This document shows, piece after piece, positions 1 to 8,222 of a DNA stretch of 64,000 bases. Every line of letters begins with the position of its first letter. The first letter of the stretch is position 1. Below the pieces are notes generated by a model. It was not told where the DNA came from. It ran no database searches and saw only the letters and a program-made list of their open reading frames with translations. The stretch is taken from NCBI RefSeq assembly GCF_900182615.1, contig NZ_FXTE01000003.1, positions 1 to 64,000 on the forward strand, given 5' to 3'. The position numbers and the translations under genes were made by a program. This DNA is from Ruegeria faecimaris (GTDB lineage: Bacteria; Pseudomonadota; Alphaproteobacteria; Rhodobacterales; Rhodobacteraceae).

Positions 1-244
1 GTTTCGTGACGGGGTCTCCGATGGCCGTCGACGGTGGTATGGCAACTCGGCTGCTTTGAAAATCTGCCGTTGGTTGCTTCGTAACCAACGGCGGTTGGGG
101 GAGCTGCATCGCGGCGTGATGGAGCGTGATGATTTTCGGCTTTGGGCCGATCCATACTTCTCATCGACAGCAAGGCGACTGGGATGCCGCGCCGCATCTG
201 AAGACCGCAAAGAGCCCAATGGGTATTTAACGGTCGACTGCGAT

Positions 245-682
245 TCAGCGTAGCATCAGATAGGCACCGGCTAGAAGCAGGAAGGCTGCCGCAATCCGTG
301 ATGAATCGATGCTCCTGACAGAGGCATCAAATAAACCGAAATGATCAATAAGCAATCCCGCTAGAAGCTGACCTACAACAACCAATGCAATCGCTGACGT
401 GGCTCCCAGTTTTGGAACAGTTTGACTTAGCGTCAGATACAGTGCCACGCCGAATAGACCACTACCAAACATATACCAAGGTAAGTGCTTCCATTCGCTA
501 ATGTTTTCTCCGCCGCGGGCGATCAACAATGCAAGTGACGCGACAGCCCCACCGAAGTGGACGATGAAGCTTCCAGCAGCCCCGCCTATACGATTGCCCA
601 TGGAACCAGCGATTTGAGCTTGCGCACCAACAGCGAAGCCACCTGCGAGACCTAATCCTACAATCAGTAGAGTTTCGAACAT
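245..682 (-). CDS. YdcZ/DUF606-family DMT transporter
   Basis: A 145-residue, strongly hydrophobic protein with about five membrane helices and small-residue-rich segments (GLGLAGGFAVGAQAQ near the N-terminus). This is typical of the short YdcZ/DUF606 branch of the drug/metabolite transporter superfamily, which usually works as paired or dimeric small exporters in the inner membrane. The reading frame stays open far upstream because a decayed recombinase lies in the same frame, so the start was chosen at the ATG at 682, preceded by GAGGTG at good spacing. No partner YdcZ gene is next to it. Substrate unknown. The family assignment rests on overall pattern and length. Confidence 0.8.
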   Translation of the reverse strand: MFETLLIVGLGLAGGFAVGAQAQIAGSMGNRIGGAAGSFIVHFGGAVASLALLIARGGENISEWKHLPWYMFGSGLFGVALYLTLSQTVPKLGATSAIALVVVGQLLAGLLIDHFGLFDASVRSIDSSRIAAAFLLLAGAYLMLR

Positions 683-769
683 GAGCACCTCAATTATTGG
701 AGTTGGGGCGAACGTACTCACCTTCGCCAATATGCGCGAGTGTAAATCCCGACGGCGGCTTTGTCCGGA

Positions 770-913
770 GGCTGTGTGAAAACTCTGGCCGTCCCGCGAA
801 ATAGGCCAAAAACACCCTTTATGTGCGTCTCTCGCGCTTCTGAAAGAGCTTTTGCACAGGTGTTGAAAACGAGCGCGACGAGAGAGATCATGGTCCGGAG
901 TTTTTACACACCC
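770..913. repeat. MITE-like element with 21-bp imperfect inverted ends
   Basis: The left end (770-790, GGCTGTGTGAAAACTC at its outer part) and the reverse complement of the right end (893-913) agree at 17 of 21 positions. The 144-bp interior holds no convincing ORF. This fits a small non-autonomous element mobilised in trans, or the fused ends of a deleted insertion sequence. No clear target duplication was seen. It lies between the exporter gene and the recombinase pseudogene. Confidence 0.5.
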
Positions 914-1049
914 TCTCAGCGGTCCCGACCTCCAAACTGATCGCGATATTGCGGGTGCAGCTAAAGTCCGGACTGCGGGCTGCGACCGCAGCATCTGAAG
1001 ACCGTGCTCAAGGTCAGCTCCGGGCCGTCCTTTCGAACGGCCCTTTAGT

Positions 1050-1681
1050 CTAGATTTCAATGGCTTCGGCAATGGCCAATGCATCCTCAAGTTCGACACC
1101 AAGGTATCGGACCGTGCTGTCCATCTTCGTGTGACCGAGTAGGAGCTGAACAGCTCGGAGGTTGCCTGTCTTCTTGTAGATCTGCGTGACTTTAGTCTCC
1201 GCATTGAATGGGTGCCATACGCGCTCGCCTCAAGACCGATCGATGTGACCCAATCTCGGACGATCCGTGCATATTGGCGGGTCGAAATGTGCAGGCGCTC
1301 ATGAAAGCGCCCGGGCCAAAGGTACTCGGAACCGACCATCAGCTCGTCCTCCATCCACTTTTCGACAGACGCGCGCGTTCCTTCGGATATCTCGAAGCGC
1401 ACAGGTTTTTGCGTCTTGCTTTGAAGGACTGAGGCTCGTTCTTTGATTTGGCCTGAAGCCATGACATCGACCACTTTCATCTTCACCAGATCACAGCCGC
1501 GGAGCTTGCTGTCGATCGCCATGTTGAACAGGGCGAGATCGCGGCGGTTCTCGGCCAATTCAAGTCGAACCCGTATCGCCCAGACGTGTTTTGGTTTCAG
1601 TGGTCGCTTCTGGCCGACGATACGCCCTTTGTTCCAGGCAGGGCGAAGTGCGCGAATGGCTGGTAGGTTTGGTGTTTCCAT
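1050..1681 (-). pseudogene. Tyrosine recombinase/integrase, frameshifted
   Basis: Starting at the ATG at 1681, the frame encodes a short tyrosine recombinase lacking the N-terminal core-binding domain. It has an R-x-x-D-L-like segment (SKLRGCDLVKMKV), then GTHSMRR, the H-x-x-R box. About 1196-1198 the frame breaks: the continuation TKVTQIYKKTGN...LLGHTKMDSTVRYLG (LLGH box and catalytic Tyr) lies in another frame and ends at the TAG at 1050. A single-base deletion after the MRR codons explains this. Such roughly 200-residue recombinases are common on roseobacter mobile DNA. As it stands the protein loses its catalytic tyrosine, so it is called inactive unless the base is a sequencing error. 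Confidence 0.8.
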
Positions 1682-2072
1682 GACTGATCCTCCGATCCGC
1701 CATGCCCTCCCAAAACGACAACCCGACGTTGACCGGAGCATTTTATCACGACACGCTGCGCTGCCTCCGAGGTCCGCTCTGAGCCCAATCTGTGAATTTG
1801 ATTTTCTCGCTGCGCGCGCTCGCAGCATAGATTTTGCTGAGCGGGCATCATCTTGAACACGGCAGTGCGGCGTAAAGAGCGGCTATTGGTGCCGGGCGCA
1901 GCGAGGTTTTGTCAGGCAATTCGCGAGACGCGGACTTTGCTACCGTTAGCCATGGCGCAGAGTTGTGCGAGTTTGATGGTCGCGAAGCGCAGAAACCAGA
2001 CTTTGCAAACTTTGGCGGACGAGCCAATGCGGACACTCAACATCTCTCTGGTATGCTGCGGTTGCGACCCGC
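1682..2072. other. Gene-free stretch
   Basis: Short open frames on both strands here have no recognisable domain, no good ribosome site and compositions typical of antisense noise. A GC-rich non-coding spacer between the recombinase relic and the mercury locus. Confidence 0.5.
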
Positions 2073-2291
2073 TTATCCACAACAGCAGTCACCTAGCTGA
2101 ATTGGCGGGCACGGGACAGTTGCGTAAGAACAAAAAACACAGCAATCGCCTTCCAATGGCTTCAAAACGACATTGCATGATTTGCATTCATAAAACCACT
2201 GGCACGAGTCAGTTGGCATTTTCTCGGTTTCAACGTGCCCACACCGAGGGCAGGTCAAAGTGCTATCCAGCACCACAGTTTGTTTTGTCAT
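2073..2291 (-). CDS. GDCCVxC-domain small Cys-rich protein
   Basis: A 72-residue cysteine-rich protein. An N-terminal CPRCGH pair is followed by CKSC, making a probable zinc-ribbon-like site, then the diagnostic GDCCVFCSY segment and CPPIQ. It ends in a second Cys cluster, GDCCCG. This is the family annotated as GDCCVxC-domain (seleno)protein, often found beside mer genes; some members use selenocysteine, this one uses only Cys. It starts 4 bases after the merT stop, so the two are surely co-transcribed from the MerR-controlled promoter. The probable role is thiol binding or trafficking of Hg(II) in the cytoplasm, inferred from context. Confidence 0.85.
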   Translation of the reverse strand: MTKQTVVLDSTLTCPRCGHVETEKMPTDSCQWFYECKSCNVVLKPLEGDCCVFCSYATVPCPPIQLGDCCCG

Positions 2292-2295
2292 TGTC

Positions 2296-2619
2296 TCACA
2301 TCTGCATGATTAGATAATCGTTGATTTGAGCCTCATTGAACACGATGACCCATGCCAACGCGGTAGTCGCCGTGTTTCCGACAAGCCACCATTTCAGATT
2401 TGCCAACGTCCCGTTTCGATGCGCTACGAACCACGAAACCGCGACCAGCACTGTTGAGATGGCGAGAACATAGTAGCTTGCTGCCGCTATTTTTCCGAAT
2501 ATCGCCAACCAACTGCCACCCAAGCCGAGCAACATCATGGCCATTGGAAGAACACAGCATGTCGCGACCCCCAGAGCGGAAACCGATCCCAGGTGGCTGA
2601 GGGTCAAATATTTTTTCAT
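2296..2619 (-). CDS. merT: MerT-like mercuric ion transporter
   Basis: A 107-residue membrane protein with three predicted helices. The first carries the vicinal pair Cys21-Cys22 followed by a proline (ATCCVLPMAMM), the hallmark of MerT, which takes Hg(II) across the inner membrane. The cytoplasmic Cys pair between helices 2 and 3 seen in Tn501 MerT is absent, so Hg may be handed straight to the adjacent GDCCVxC protein. The start was chosen at the ATG at 2619 with GGGAGCG upstream, rather than at an upstream in-frame codon lying beside the -10 of the mer promoter. No merP or merA is visible nearby. Confidence 0.85.
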   Translation of the reverse strand: MKKYLTLSHLGSVSALGVATCCVLPMAMMLLGLGGSWLAIFGKIAAASYYVLAISTVLVAVSWFVAHRNGTLANLKWWLVGNTATTALAWVIVFNEAQINDYLIMQM

Positions 2620-2672
2620 CTTTCGCTCCCTGGGTAGGCGATTTGATTGTGTTGAGGCACTAGCATTCAATG

Positions 2673-2703
2673 CGTATAACTCCTGTAGTAACTACAGGAT
2701 CAA
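2673..2703 (-). promoter_or_regulatory. MerR-type operator/promoter
   Basis: Read on the minus strand: -35 TTGATC (2698-2703), a 19-bp spacer, and -10 TATACG (2673-2678). The spacer contains the perfect dyad CCTGTAGT-N-ACTACAGG (2682-2698). The over-long 19-bp spacer with a central dyad is the signature of promoters untwisted by MerR, so metal-bound MerR should switch on merT. It also sits just upstream of merR, allowing autoregulation. Confidence 0.9.
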
Positions 2704-2718
2704 GTGGAGGCACTTCAC

Positions 2719-3117
2719 ATGATTGCGATAGGCGAGGCTTCCCGGCAATGCGGGGTCGGCATAGAAACTATCCGCTATTACGAACGCGAAGGTATCGTAC
2801 CAAGACCCGCACGAGCTCTGAACAATCGTCGCCTCTATTCGGCAAGCGATGTTGGAAGACTTCGATTTTTGAAGAAGTGCCGTGACCTGGGGTTTCCTCT
2901 ATCTGACGCAAAGGCGCTTTTGGAGCTGTCAGAAGGAAGTGCCGAAGACTGCCGATCAGTGAAAGAACTGGCCGAGGCACACATTACCAGCGTTCAAAGC
3001 AAGATTAGTGAGCTCAGACGCCTGGAGCACGCCTTGAGTGAGCTTACGGCCAATTGTGATAGCGGAAACGTTCAATGCCCGATGCTGCAAAGACTGAGAA
3101 CGATGGACGATATCTGA
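2719..3117 (+). CDS. merR: MerR mercury-responsive regulator
   Basis: A 132-residue MerR-family activator. The winged-helix DNA-binding part is at 1-70 (GVGIETIRYYEREGIVPRP), followed by a long dimerisation helix. Three cysteines match the Hg(II) site of MerR: C78, C113 and C120 (Tn501 C82, C117, C126), with a slightly shorter loop between the last two. The ATG at 2719 is preferred over the GTG at 2704 because GGAGG (2706-2710) lies 8 bases before it. It is transcribed divergently from merT across the 19-bp-spacer operator. It should bind that operator, repress without Hg and activate with Hg. Confidence 0.92.
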   Translation: MIAIGEASRQCGVGIETIRYYEREGIVPRPARALNNRRLYSASDVGRLRFLKKCRDLGFPLSDAKALLELSEGSAEDCRSVKELAEAHITSVQSKISELRRLEHALSELTANCDSGNVQCPMLQRLRTMDDI

Positions 3118-3220
3118 CTCTGGCCACTGGACGGAAGCGCAGGATCTGAGATTTAGCCAGATCACGTCAGACCAAGGTCTGTGGTGCGATAACAGATTGT
3201 AGTTCATAGTCGATTTCACG

Positions 3221-4624
3221 ATGAGAGCGAAAGTAACTGACCTGACGATTGGCAATTGGTCGCTGTCGCGAGTCTTTCTTGCGGCCAGCATTTTCGTGAT
3301 GGGTACTGCTACCGCAATCGTCGGGGTCTGGGTGTCAAATCGAATCCAGAACGCAGTCGTGCAAAACTCCGCCAATTCCGCTGCGCTATATATGGAAAGC
3401 GTAGTATCCCCGCTCAGCCAGGAATTGGCACATGGCAACCATCTTTCTGAGCAGGCGAGCCTGGCGCTGGACGAGATTTTCATGACCCAGCCAATGCGTG
3501 ACCGCATTGTCTCCTACAAATTCTGGAAGCAAGGCGGTGTGATTGTACATGCCTCTGATACAGACATCATTGGAAACCGTTTCAATCCAACGGATGACTT
3601 AAGGCGGGCGTGGAGCGGTGACATCTCCGGTTCTTTCAAAGAGCTTGATCATGCCGAGAGCGCCGCCGAGGCGGCTTTGGGGATACCACTACTTGAAGTT
3701 TACAGCCCCATCCGCGAACTTTGGTCCGGCGAAATCATCGCAGTTGCGGAGTTCTACGAAAGAGCTGATCAGCTTGAGTTAGATTTAGCCAAGGCCAGGC
3801 GAACAAGTTGGTTGGTCGTCGGTTCCGCATTTCTGGCAAGTACTATTGTTCTGTATTCCATTGTCGCAATTGGCGACAAAACTATTCGACGACAGGGGGC
3901 TCTTCTTAAACAGCGCCTGACAGAAAGTGAGAGGATGGCCGAGCAGAATGCCCGGCTGCGGTCGCGTGTAGTAGATGCGTCAGAAAGATATGCCACGCAA
4001 ACAGATCGGTTCCTCAAAAATCTCGGTGCCGAGCTACATGATGGTCCTGCGCAATACCTGTCGCTCGCCGCCCTTAGACTGGAGGCGGCGTTTTCCAAAG
4101 AGTCCGAAAGTTCTAAAGAGGCAGAGGAAATTCAGCAGTCTTTGCAAAAATCTCTGGCTGAAATTCGTGCAATATCGCGAGGGCTTTCTGCGCCAGATAT
4201 CGACAGCTTGTCACTCGTCGATGTTGTGAAGAGAGCCGTAGAGGATCACGTCGAACACAGCCCGTTGCGACCGGATATTTCACTTTTGGGTAGCCAGGCC
4301 CCAGAGTTGTCATTGTCCGACAAGCTGTGCGTTTTTCGGTTCCTTCAGGAGACGCTTTCCAATGCCGCGAGATATGCTCCAGCTTCCAAGTGCACCGTTA
4401 TCTCTGAGGCGCAGAACGACCGCATAGTTATAAAGGTCAAAGACGACGGGCCTGGTTTTGACAGGTCAGAAGAAACCGCGTTGCGAGACGATGGTGGCCA
4501 GGGGCTTATGGGCTTGCGGGATCGGGTCGAGAGTATTGGCGGCAGGTTCGAAGTCGCATCGAGACCGGGTGAGGGCACCACCGTTTCTATGACACTCTTT
4601 CCCAGAAAGTTAGGCACATCATGA
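3221..4624 (+). CDS. Sensor histidine kinase, NarX/UhpB (HisKA_3) type
   Basis: A 467-residue inner-membrane kinase. TM1 is about 15-38, then a periplasmic sensor region of about 150 residues, TM2 about 195-218, a coiled coil about 222-260, and the HisKA_3 phosphoacceptor block ELHDGPAQYL with His273. The ATPase domain shows the N box (ETLSNAARYAP), a G1 box (DDGPGFD) and a G2 box (GQGLMGLRDRV). It overlaps the downstream regulator by the ATGA junction, so the pair is translationally coupled. The periplasmic domain resembles double-Cache/CHASE-like sensors only loosely, so the signal is unknown. It may control the secreted Asp-rich protein encoded convergently next door, by position only. Confidence 0.88.
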   Translation: MRAKVTDLTIGNWSLSRVFLAASIFVMGTATAIVGVWVSNRIQNAVVQNSANSAALYMESVVSPLSQELAHGNHLSEQASLALDEIFMTQPMRDRIVSYKFWKQGGVIVHASDTDIIGNRFNPTDDLRRAWSGDISGSFKELDHAESAAEAALGIPLLEVYSPIRELWSGEIIAVAEFYERADQLELDLAKARRTSWLVVGSAFLASTIVLYSIVAIGDKTIRRQGALLKQRLTESERMAEQNARLRSRVVDASERYATQTDRFLKNLGAELHDGPAQYLSLAALRLEAAFSKESESSKEAEEIQQSLQKSLAEIRAISRGLSAPDIDSLSLVDVVKRAVEDHVEHSPLRPDISLLGSQAPELSLSDKLCVFRFLQETLSNAARYAPASKCTVISEAQNDRIVIKVKDDGPGFDRSEETALRDDGGQGLMGLRDRVESIGGRFEVASRPGEGTTVSMTLFPRKLGTS

Positions 4625-5268
4625 CTACATCTGTCGTAATAGCTGATGATCACCCGATATTCAGGGATGGTTTGCAACGCACGCTGGATGAAGCTGATGG
4701 TTTTGAAGTTTTAGCTGCCGGGTCCAGCGCTGAAGATGCAGTATCGCTGGTCGTCACGCATCAGCCGAACATAGCCATTCTTGACCTCTCGATGCCCGGT
4801 GGCGGGATAAGCGCAACACGTAAAATTGCGGCAATGGCAAATCCGCCTTTCATTGCAATCTTGACGGTCTCAGAGAACAGCAGCGACGTCGCGGACGCGT
4901 TGGAGGCGGGCGCGATAGGGTACATCGTGAAGGGAGTAACCGCGAGCGAATTGACCGCTTCCTTAAGCAGCATCGCCGCAGGTGAAGGGTTCGTTTCTCC
5001 GGGCTTGGCCTCGCGGGTACTGCTTCAAATCAACGCTGACACCGGCACCTCTAAGAACAGCAGCATTCTCAATGACCTTACGCATCGTGAGGAAGAAATA
5101 CTTCGACGTGTAGCCAAAGGACTGAGTAATCGTGAAATCGCTGACGAGTTAGACCTTCAGGAAAAGACCGTGAAGCACTACATGACGGCAATACTGTCCA
5201 AGCTTCACGCGCGAAACCGGGTAGAGGCCGCGCTCATTGCCCATGATGTTTGGAACAAGGGAGACTAA
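4621..5268 (+). CDS. NarL/FixJ-family response regulator
   Basis: A 215-residue regulator. The receiver domain (1-125) has the acidic pair D9-D10, phosphoacceptor Asp55 (ILDLSMPG) and a conserved Lys in YIVKG. The LuxR-type helix-turn-helix at about 147-205 contains LTHREEEILRRVAKGLSNREIA and KTVKHYMTAILSKL. Its start overlaps the kinase stop by 4 bases, marking it as the cognate partner of the HisKA_3 kinase. Target genes are unknown. Confidence 0.92.
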   Translation: MTTSVVIADDHPIFRDGLQRTLDEADGFEVLAAGSSAEDAVSLVVTHQPNIAILDLSMPGGGISATRKIAAMANPPFIAILTVSENSSDVADALEAGAIGYIVKGVTASELTASLSSIAAGEGFVSPGLASRVLLQINADTGTSKNSSILNDLTHREEEILRRVAKGLSNREIADELDLQEKTVKHYMTAILSKLHARNRVEAALIAHDVWNKGD

Positions 5269-5342
5269 CAGCGGTCTCTAGTACGAAGATGGCGGCCCCC
5301 TCTACAAGAATCCACCAACGGGTTATCTACTGGAGTTGCAGC

Positions 5343-6095
5343 TCAGTTGGCAACCGACTGCAACCTTCGGCGATCGGAAGCCGTTGCGTTTCTCTCAACA
5401 ACAGTCCGGTTGTACGGATCTTTCAGCTCGTAGCGCCCAAACTCGATCTCCTCTTTCCAACCATTGGCATAGTTCACTTCGATATTGTTGCCCTGGCGTT
5501 CAATTTTCGTAGGTCGACTTCCAGCAGTGCCGCCTTGCCCAGAAGAGAGCACGTTGTCGATTGAGATACCATTCGCCAAAGACCGAAGCCTTGAGACGTC
5601 AGCACCGGTCGCAGGGCGCTCCTCAACAGTTCGGTTCTGAGCATTCTTTCTCTCATACCGCCCGTTTTCGATCTCCTCCTTGGTTCCGTCGGCGTAACGC
5701 ACTTCAATGCCGTTAGCGTTTGTTTCGACCTTTGTTACACCGGCCGAACCCAAGGGTTTACCACCTGCTTGAGACCGATCCTTCTTTCCGCTGCCCTTAT
5801 TGGAGCGTTTGGAGTCGTCATCGTCATCATCATCGTCGCGACCACCTTTGCCTGATCCCGAATTGTCGTCACGATCATCATCCCGGTCGTCGTCGCGGTC
5901 ATCATCTCTGTCGTCATCCCGATCATCATCGCGACCATCCCCGTCGCTTCCCCTGCCGCTCTTGGCAAAGGCATATGATGGTTCAAAATGTAGGCGACCA
6001 TCGGCATCAAACGCTGGCACATAAGGTGTTGCCGCGATCAACGAAGCCAACGCCGCGGTACTAAGAAGTTGACCCAGCTTTCTTTGAATTTTCAT
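5343..6095 (-). CDS. Secreted Asp-rich protein with tandem C-terminal repeats
   Basis: A 250-residue exported protein of no named family. A Sec-type signal peptide covers about 1-30 (hydrophobic LLSTAALASLIAA). Then comes a run of Arg-Asp-Asp-Asp repeats (55-77), an eight-Asp block (87-94), a Lys/Ser/Gly linker, and two copies of a domain of about 54 residues at 121-174 and 196-250. Each copy has NxIEVxYAxGxKEEIExGRYE, an NRTVxER strand and a closing RLxSxA. The Asp repeats suggest divalent-cation binding outside the cytoplasm. Start at the ATG at 6095 with GGAGGCG just upstream. It is convergent with the NarX/NarL-type pair. Function unknown. Confidence 0.75.
   Translation of the reverse strand: MKIQRKLGQLLSTAALASLIAATPYVPAFDADGRLHFEPSYAFAKSGRGSDGDGRDDDRDDDRDDDRDDDRDDDRDDNSGSGKGGRDDDDDDDDSKRSNKGSGKKDRSQAGGKPLGSAGVTKVETNANGIEVRYADGTKEEIENGRYERKNAQNRTVEERPATGADVSRLRSLANGISIDNVLSSGQGGTAGSRPTKIERQGNNIEVNYANGWKEEIEFGRYELKDPYNRTVVERNATASDRRRLQSVAN
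5865..5933 (-). repeat. Tandem 12-bp repeat coding for (Arg-Asp-Asp-Asp)n
   Basis: About five and a half tandem units of a 12-bp repeat inside the Asp-rich secreted protein gene. The unit codes for Arg-Asp-Asp-Asp with codon-level drift (GAC/GAT and CGG/CGT/CGC varied), so it is diverged rather than freshly expanded. The repeat number could vary between strains by slippage. Confidence 0.8.
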
Positions 6096-6254
6096 TTTCG
6101 CCTCCAATTTTGAGCATCACGCTTCGTGACGTTGGAGGCAGGTTACTTCTGGTTCGGCTTCCCCACATCGGGCTTAGGTCTGACGAATTTCAAGCCGAAC
6201 GTCTTAGTCAGATCAGTCAAACCAATAGAGTTTTTGCTGAGCCATGTGACCAGT

Positions 6255-7136
6255 TTAGCGGGAACTAACCCGGTCACCCTTCAGCTCGTCATCAGGTTCG
6301 AGGTGAATGACAAAGACAGAACCCGGATACAAACGATCCAATTCTTCCTCGATGTCATTGCAAATATCATGCGCCGCGCTGACTGGCATTGTGCCGTCCA
6401 CAACAAGATGAAACTCCACAAAGATGACATTCGCGGATCTGCGCCCTTTGAGGTCGTGGTACTCTAAGGCGGCGCCGAGATTTGCTTCGATTGCGTTGGA
6501 AACAGTCTGCAAATCATGGTCCGAAAGTGTCACATCCATGAGGCCATCGACGGACGACCGAATAACTTTCCAGCCCTCCCACAAGATGTTCAGTGCAACA
6601 AGAATTGCCAGGATCGGATCGAGGATCAGCCAGCCGGTGACAAGCGCCAGTATCAGACCTGCGATGACACCAACTGAAGTCATGACATCTGTAAAAATGT
6701 GCCGGGAGCTTGCCTCCAATGCAGGCGAATCCTCGCGCCGGCCGATTTTGAGCAATAGGTAGGCCCATGCGCCATTCACACCCGTTGCAATGACATTGAC
6801 GGCAATTCCAAGCAGCGGCGCATCCTCAAGATGCGGGTTAGGGAGCGCCAGTACAGCTTCTCTGATGATCAAGAACGCCGCCAGCACAATCAGTACGCCC
6901 TCGGCGACGGCAGAAAGATACTCGGCTTTTTTGTGACCAAAGGGGTGGTTTTCGTCAGGGGGTATGTTGGCAATCCGAACCGCAAAATACGCCAGCAGTG
7001 CCGCAACGACATTCACGGTGGATTCCATCGCGTCCGACAATAACGCCACCGAGCCTGTCAGCCACCAAGCCAACAGTTTTAGGGCCAGTACCGCAATGGA
7101 TATCGGAATGGACCAAAGAGCGATTTTTTGTGTCAT
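6255..7136 (-). CDS. Cation diffusion facilitator (CDF) metal exporter
   Basis: A 293-residue CDF protein with six membrane helices, then a C-terminal cytoplasmic metal-sensing domain (from about 205). The metal-site motifs are visible: SDAMEST in helix 2 (S-D-A-x-E-S type) and HIFTDVMTS in helix 5 (H-x-x-x-D), with HPFGHKKAEYLS between helices 2 and 3. It should export Zn(II), Fe(II) or similar ions in exchange for protons. The ATG at 7136 was chosen over a TTG seven codons upstream. It stands alone, between the secreted Asp-rich protein and the cytochrome genes. Confidence 0.9.
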   Translation of the reverse strand: MTQKIALWSIPISIAVLALKLLAWWLTGSVALLSDAMESTVNVVAALLAYFAVRIANIPPDENHPFGHKKAEYLSAVAEGVLIVLAAFLIIREAVLALPNPHLEDAPLLGIAVNVIATGVNGAWAYLLLKIGRREDSPALEASSRHIFTDVMTSVGVIAGLILALVTGWLILDPILAILVALNILWEGWKVIRSSVDGLMDVTLSDHDLQTVSNAIEANLGAALEYHDLKGRRSANVIFVEFHLVVDGTMPVSAAHDICNDIEEELDRLYPGSVFVIHLEPDDELKGDRVSSR

Positions 7137-7300
7137 TTGGCCGCGACCCTCAGTCAATCATGAACAGAAACTCGGGTGATTGGTGAGCTCCGATGTTCAA
7201 AACGTAAAACAGGTGTTGGTGAAAAGGGAATAGGCCTCACAGCTTCCTACTGGCGACCGGCAACAGCATCTGGTCCCCGCAGCATGGCGCCGAACGACTG

Positions 7301-8209
7301 TTACTCGGATGGAAGCCCCGTCGACGAAACAGGAACAGCTTTGAGATAGGCGGCAATTGCCAAACGGTCATCATCCGTGAGGCGTGATGTGTTCTCAATG
7401 ACGTCCACCATCTCACCACCTGCGCTGTCATAGTCCGGCGTGAAGCCGGATTTCAGGTACTCGGCGATGTCAGCCTCGGACCAATCAAGCTGGTCTGAGG
7501 TAAGGCCGGGGATGCGACCTTTCCCGTTTGGATTTGGTGCACCTGTCAGCCAAAGGTCTCGTTTCAGACCACCTAAGCCATTTCGCGGCGTATGGCATTC
7601 GGCGCAGTGACCCAACGCCTCCACCAGATACCGGCCTTGCCTTTGTTGGTTGGTCAGATCACCTTCGACTACCCAGCCTGGCGACATGAACAAAAGCTTC
7701 CATCCCCCCAGTCCGCGTCGAATGTTGAAGGGAAAGCGAACCTCCTGCACCTCGCTTTCGGTTGCGACCGCTGGCAGCGTGCCGAGGAATGCATGAAGCG
7801 AAACAACGTCTTCGACTGACATGTTGGCATAAGACGTATAGGGAAACGCAGGAAAATAGTGTTGCCCTTCGGGCCCGGTTCCATGGATTAGGGCATTGGC
7901 CAGATCCAATACAGACCAGGACCCGATGCCAACCTCGGGGTCACTGGATATGTTCGGGGCAATGAACGTGCCGAAATCCGTCTCGAACCTACGACCACCG
8001 GAGAGCATGAGCTTGTCCTCACCAACCGCGCCCTGCGCTGAATGACAGGATGCGCATCCTGCGGCGTAGAAAATGGTCTCACCTCTGGCGAGATCGGGAG
8101 TAACGCCTTCGAGAAGAGCTTGATCCACTCTTTGTGGTCGGGTCAGCACCAAACCGGCCAACCCAACCGAAAGTGCAACGAAAGCGGTGAAAAGGAAAAA
8201 CCGTTTCAC
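7301..8209 (-). CDS. Diheme cytochrome c
   Basis: A 302-residue periplasmic cytochrome anchored by an N-terminal hydrophobic segment (about 4-23). It has two c-type haem sites, C52-A-S-C-H56 and C202-A-E-C-H206, about 150 residues apart, giving two cytochrome c domains. Met ligands are likely in the IPGLT and MVDVIENT regions. This resembles the diheme cytochrome subunits of periplasmic dehydrogenases, but no dehydrogenase is adjacent, so its electron donor is unknown. It lies 13 bases downstream of the cytochrome c' gene, on the same strand, so the two form an operon. Confidence 0.88.
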   Translation of the reverse strand: MKRFFLFTAFVALSVGLAGLVLTRPQRVDQALLEGVTPDLARGETIFYAAGCASCHSAQGAVGEDKLMLSGGRRFETDFGTFIAPNISSDPEVGIGSWSVLDLANALIHGTGPEGQHYFPAFPYTSYANMSVEDVVSLHAFLGTLPAVATESEVQEVRFPFNIRRGLGGWKLLFMSPGWVVEGDLTNQQRQGRYLVEALGHCAECHTPRNGLGGLKRDLWLTGAPNPNGKGRIPGLTSDQLDWSEADIAEYLKSGFTPDYDSAGGEMVDVIENTSRLTDDDRLAIAAYLKAVPVSSTGLPSE

Positions 8210-8222
8210 AGCTATCTACCAA

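Noticed and set aside
1-253. Plus-strand frame open from the left edge to 253
   Set aside because: Arg/Trp-rich with no domain or plausible gene end; reads as non-coding.
1853-2317. 154-codon plus-strand frame
   Set aside because: Antisense to the GDCCVxC gene at its end, no ribosome site, no family pattern.
5865-5933. Regular short repeats that might suggest a CRISPR array
   Set aside because: In-frame 12-bp coding repeats without spacers; codon-level drift shows they encode protein.
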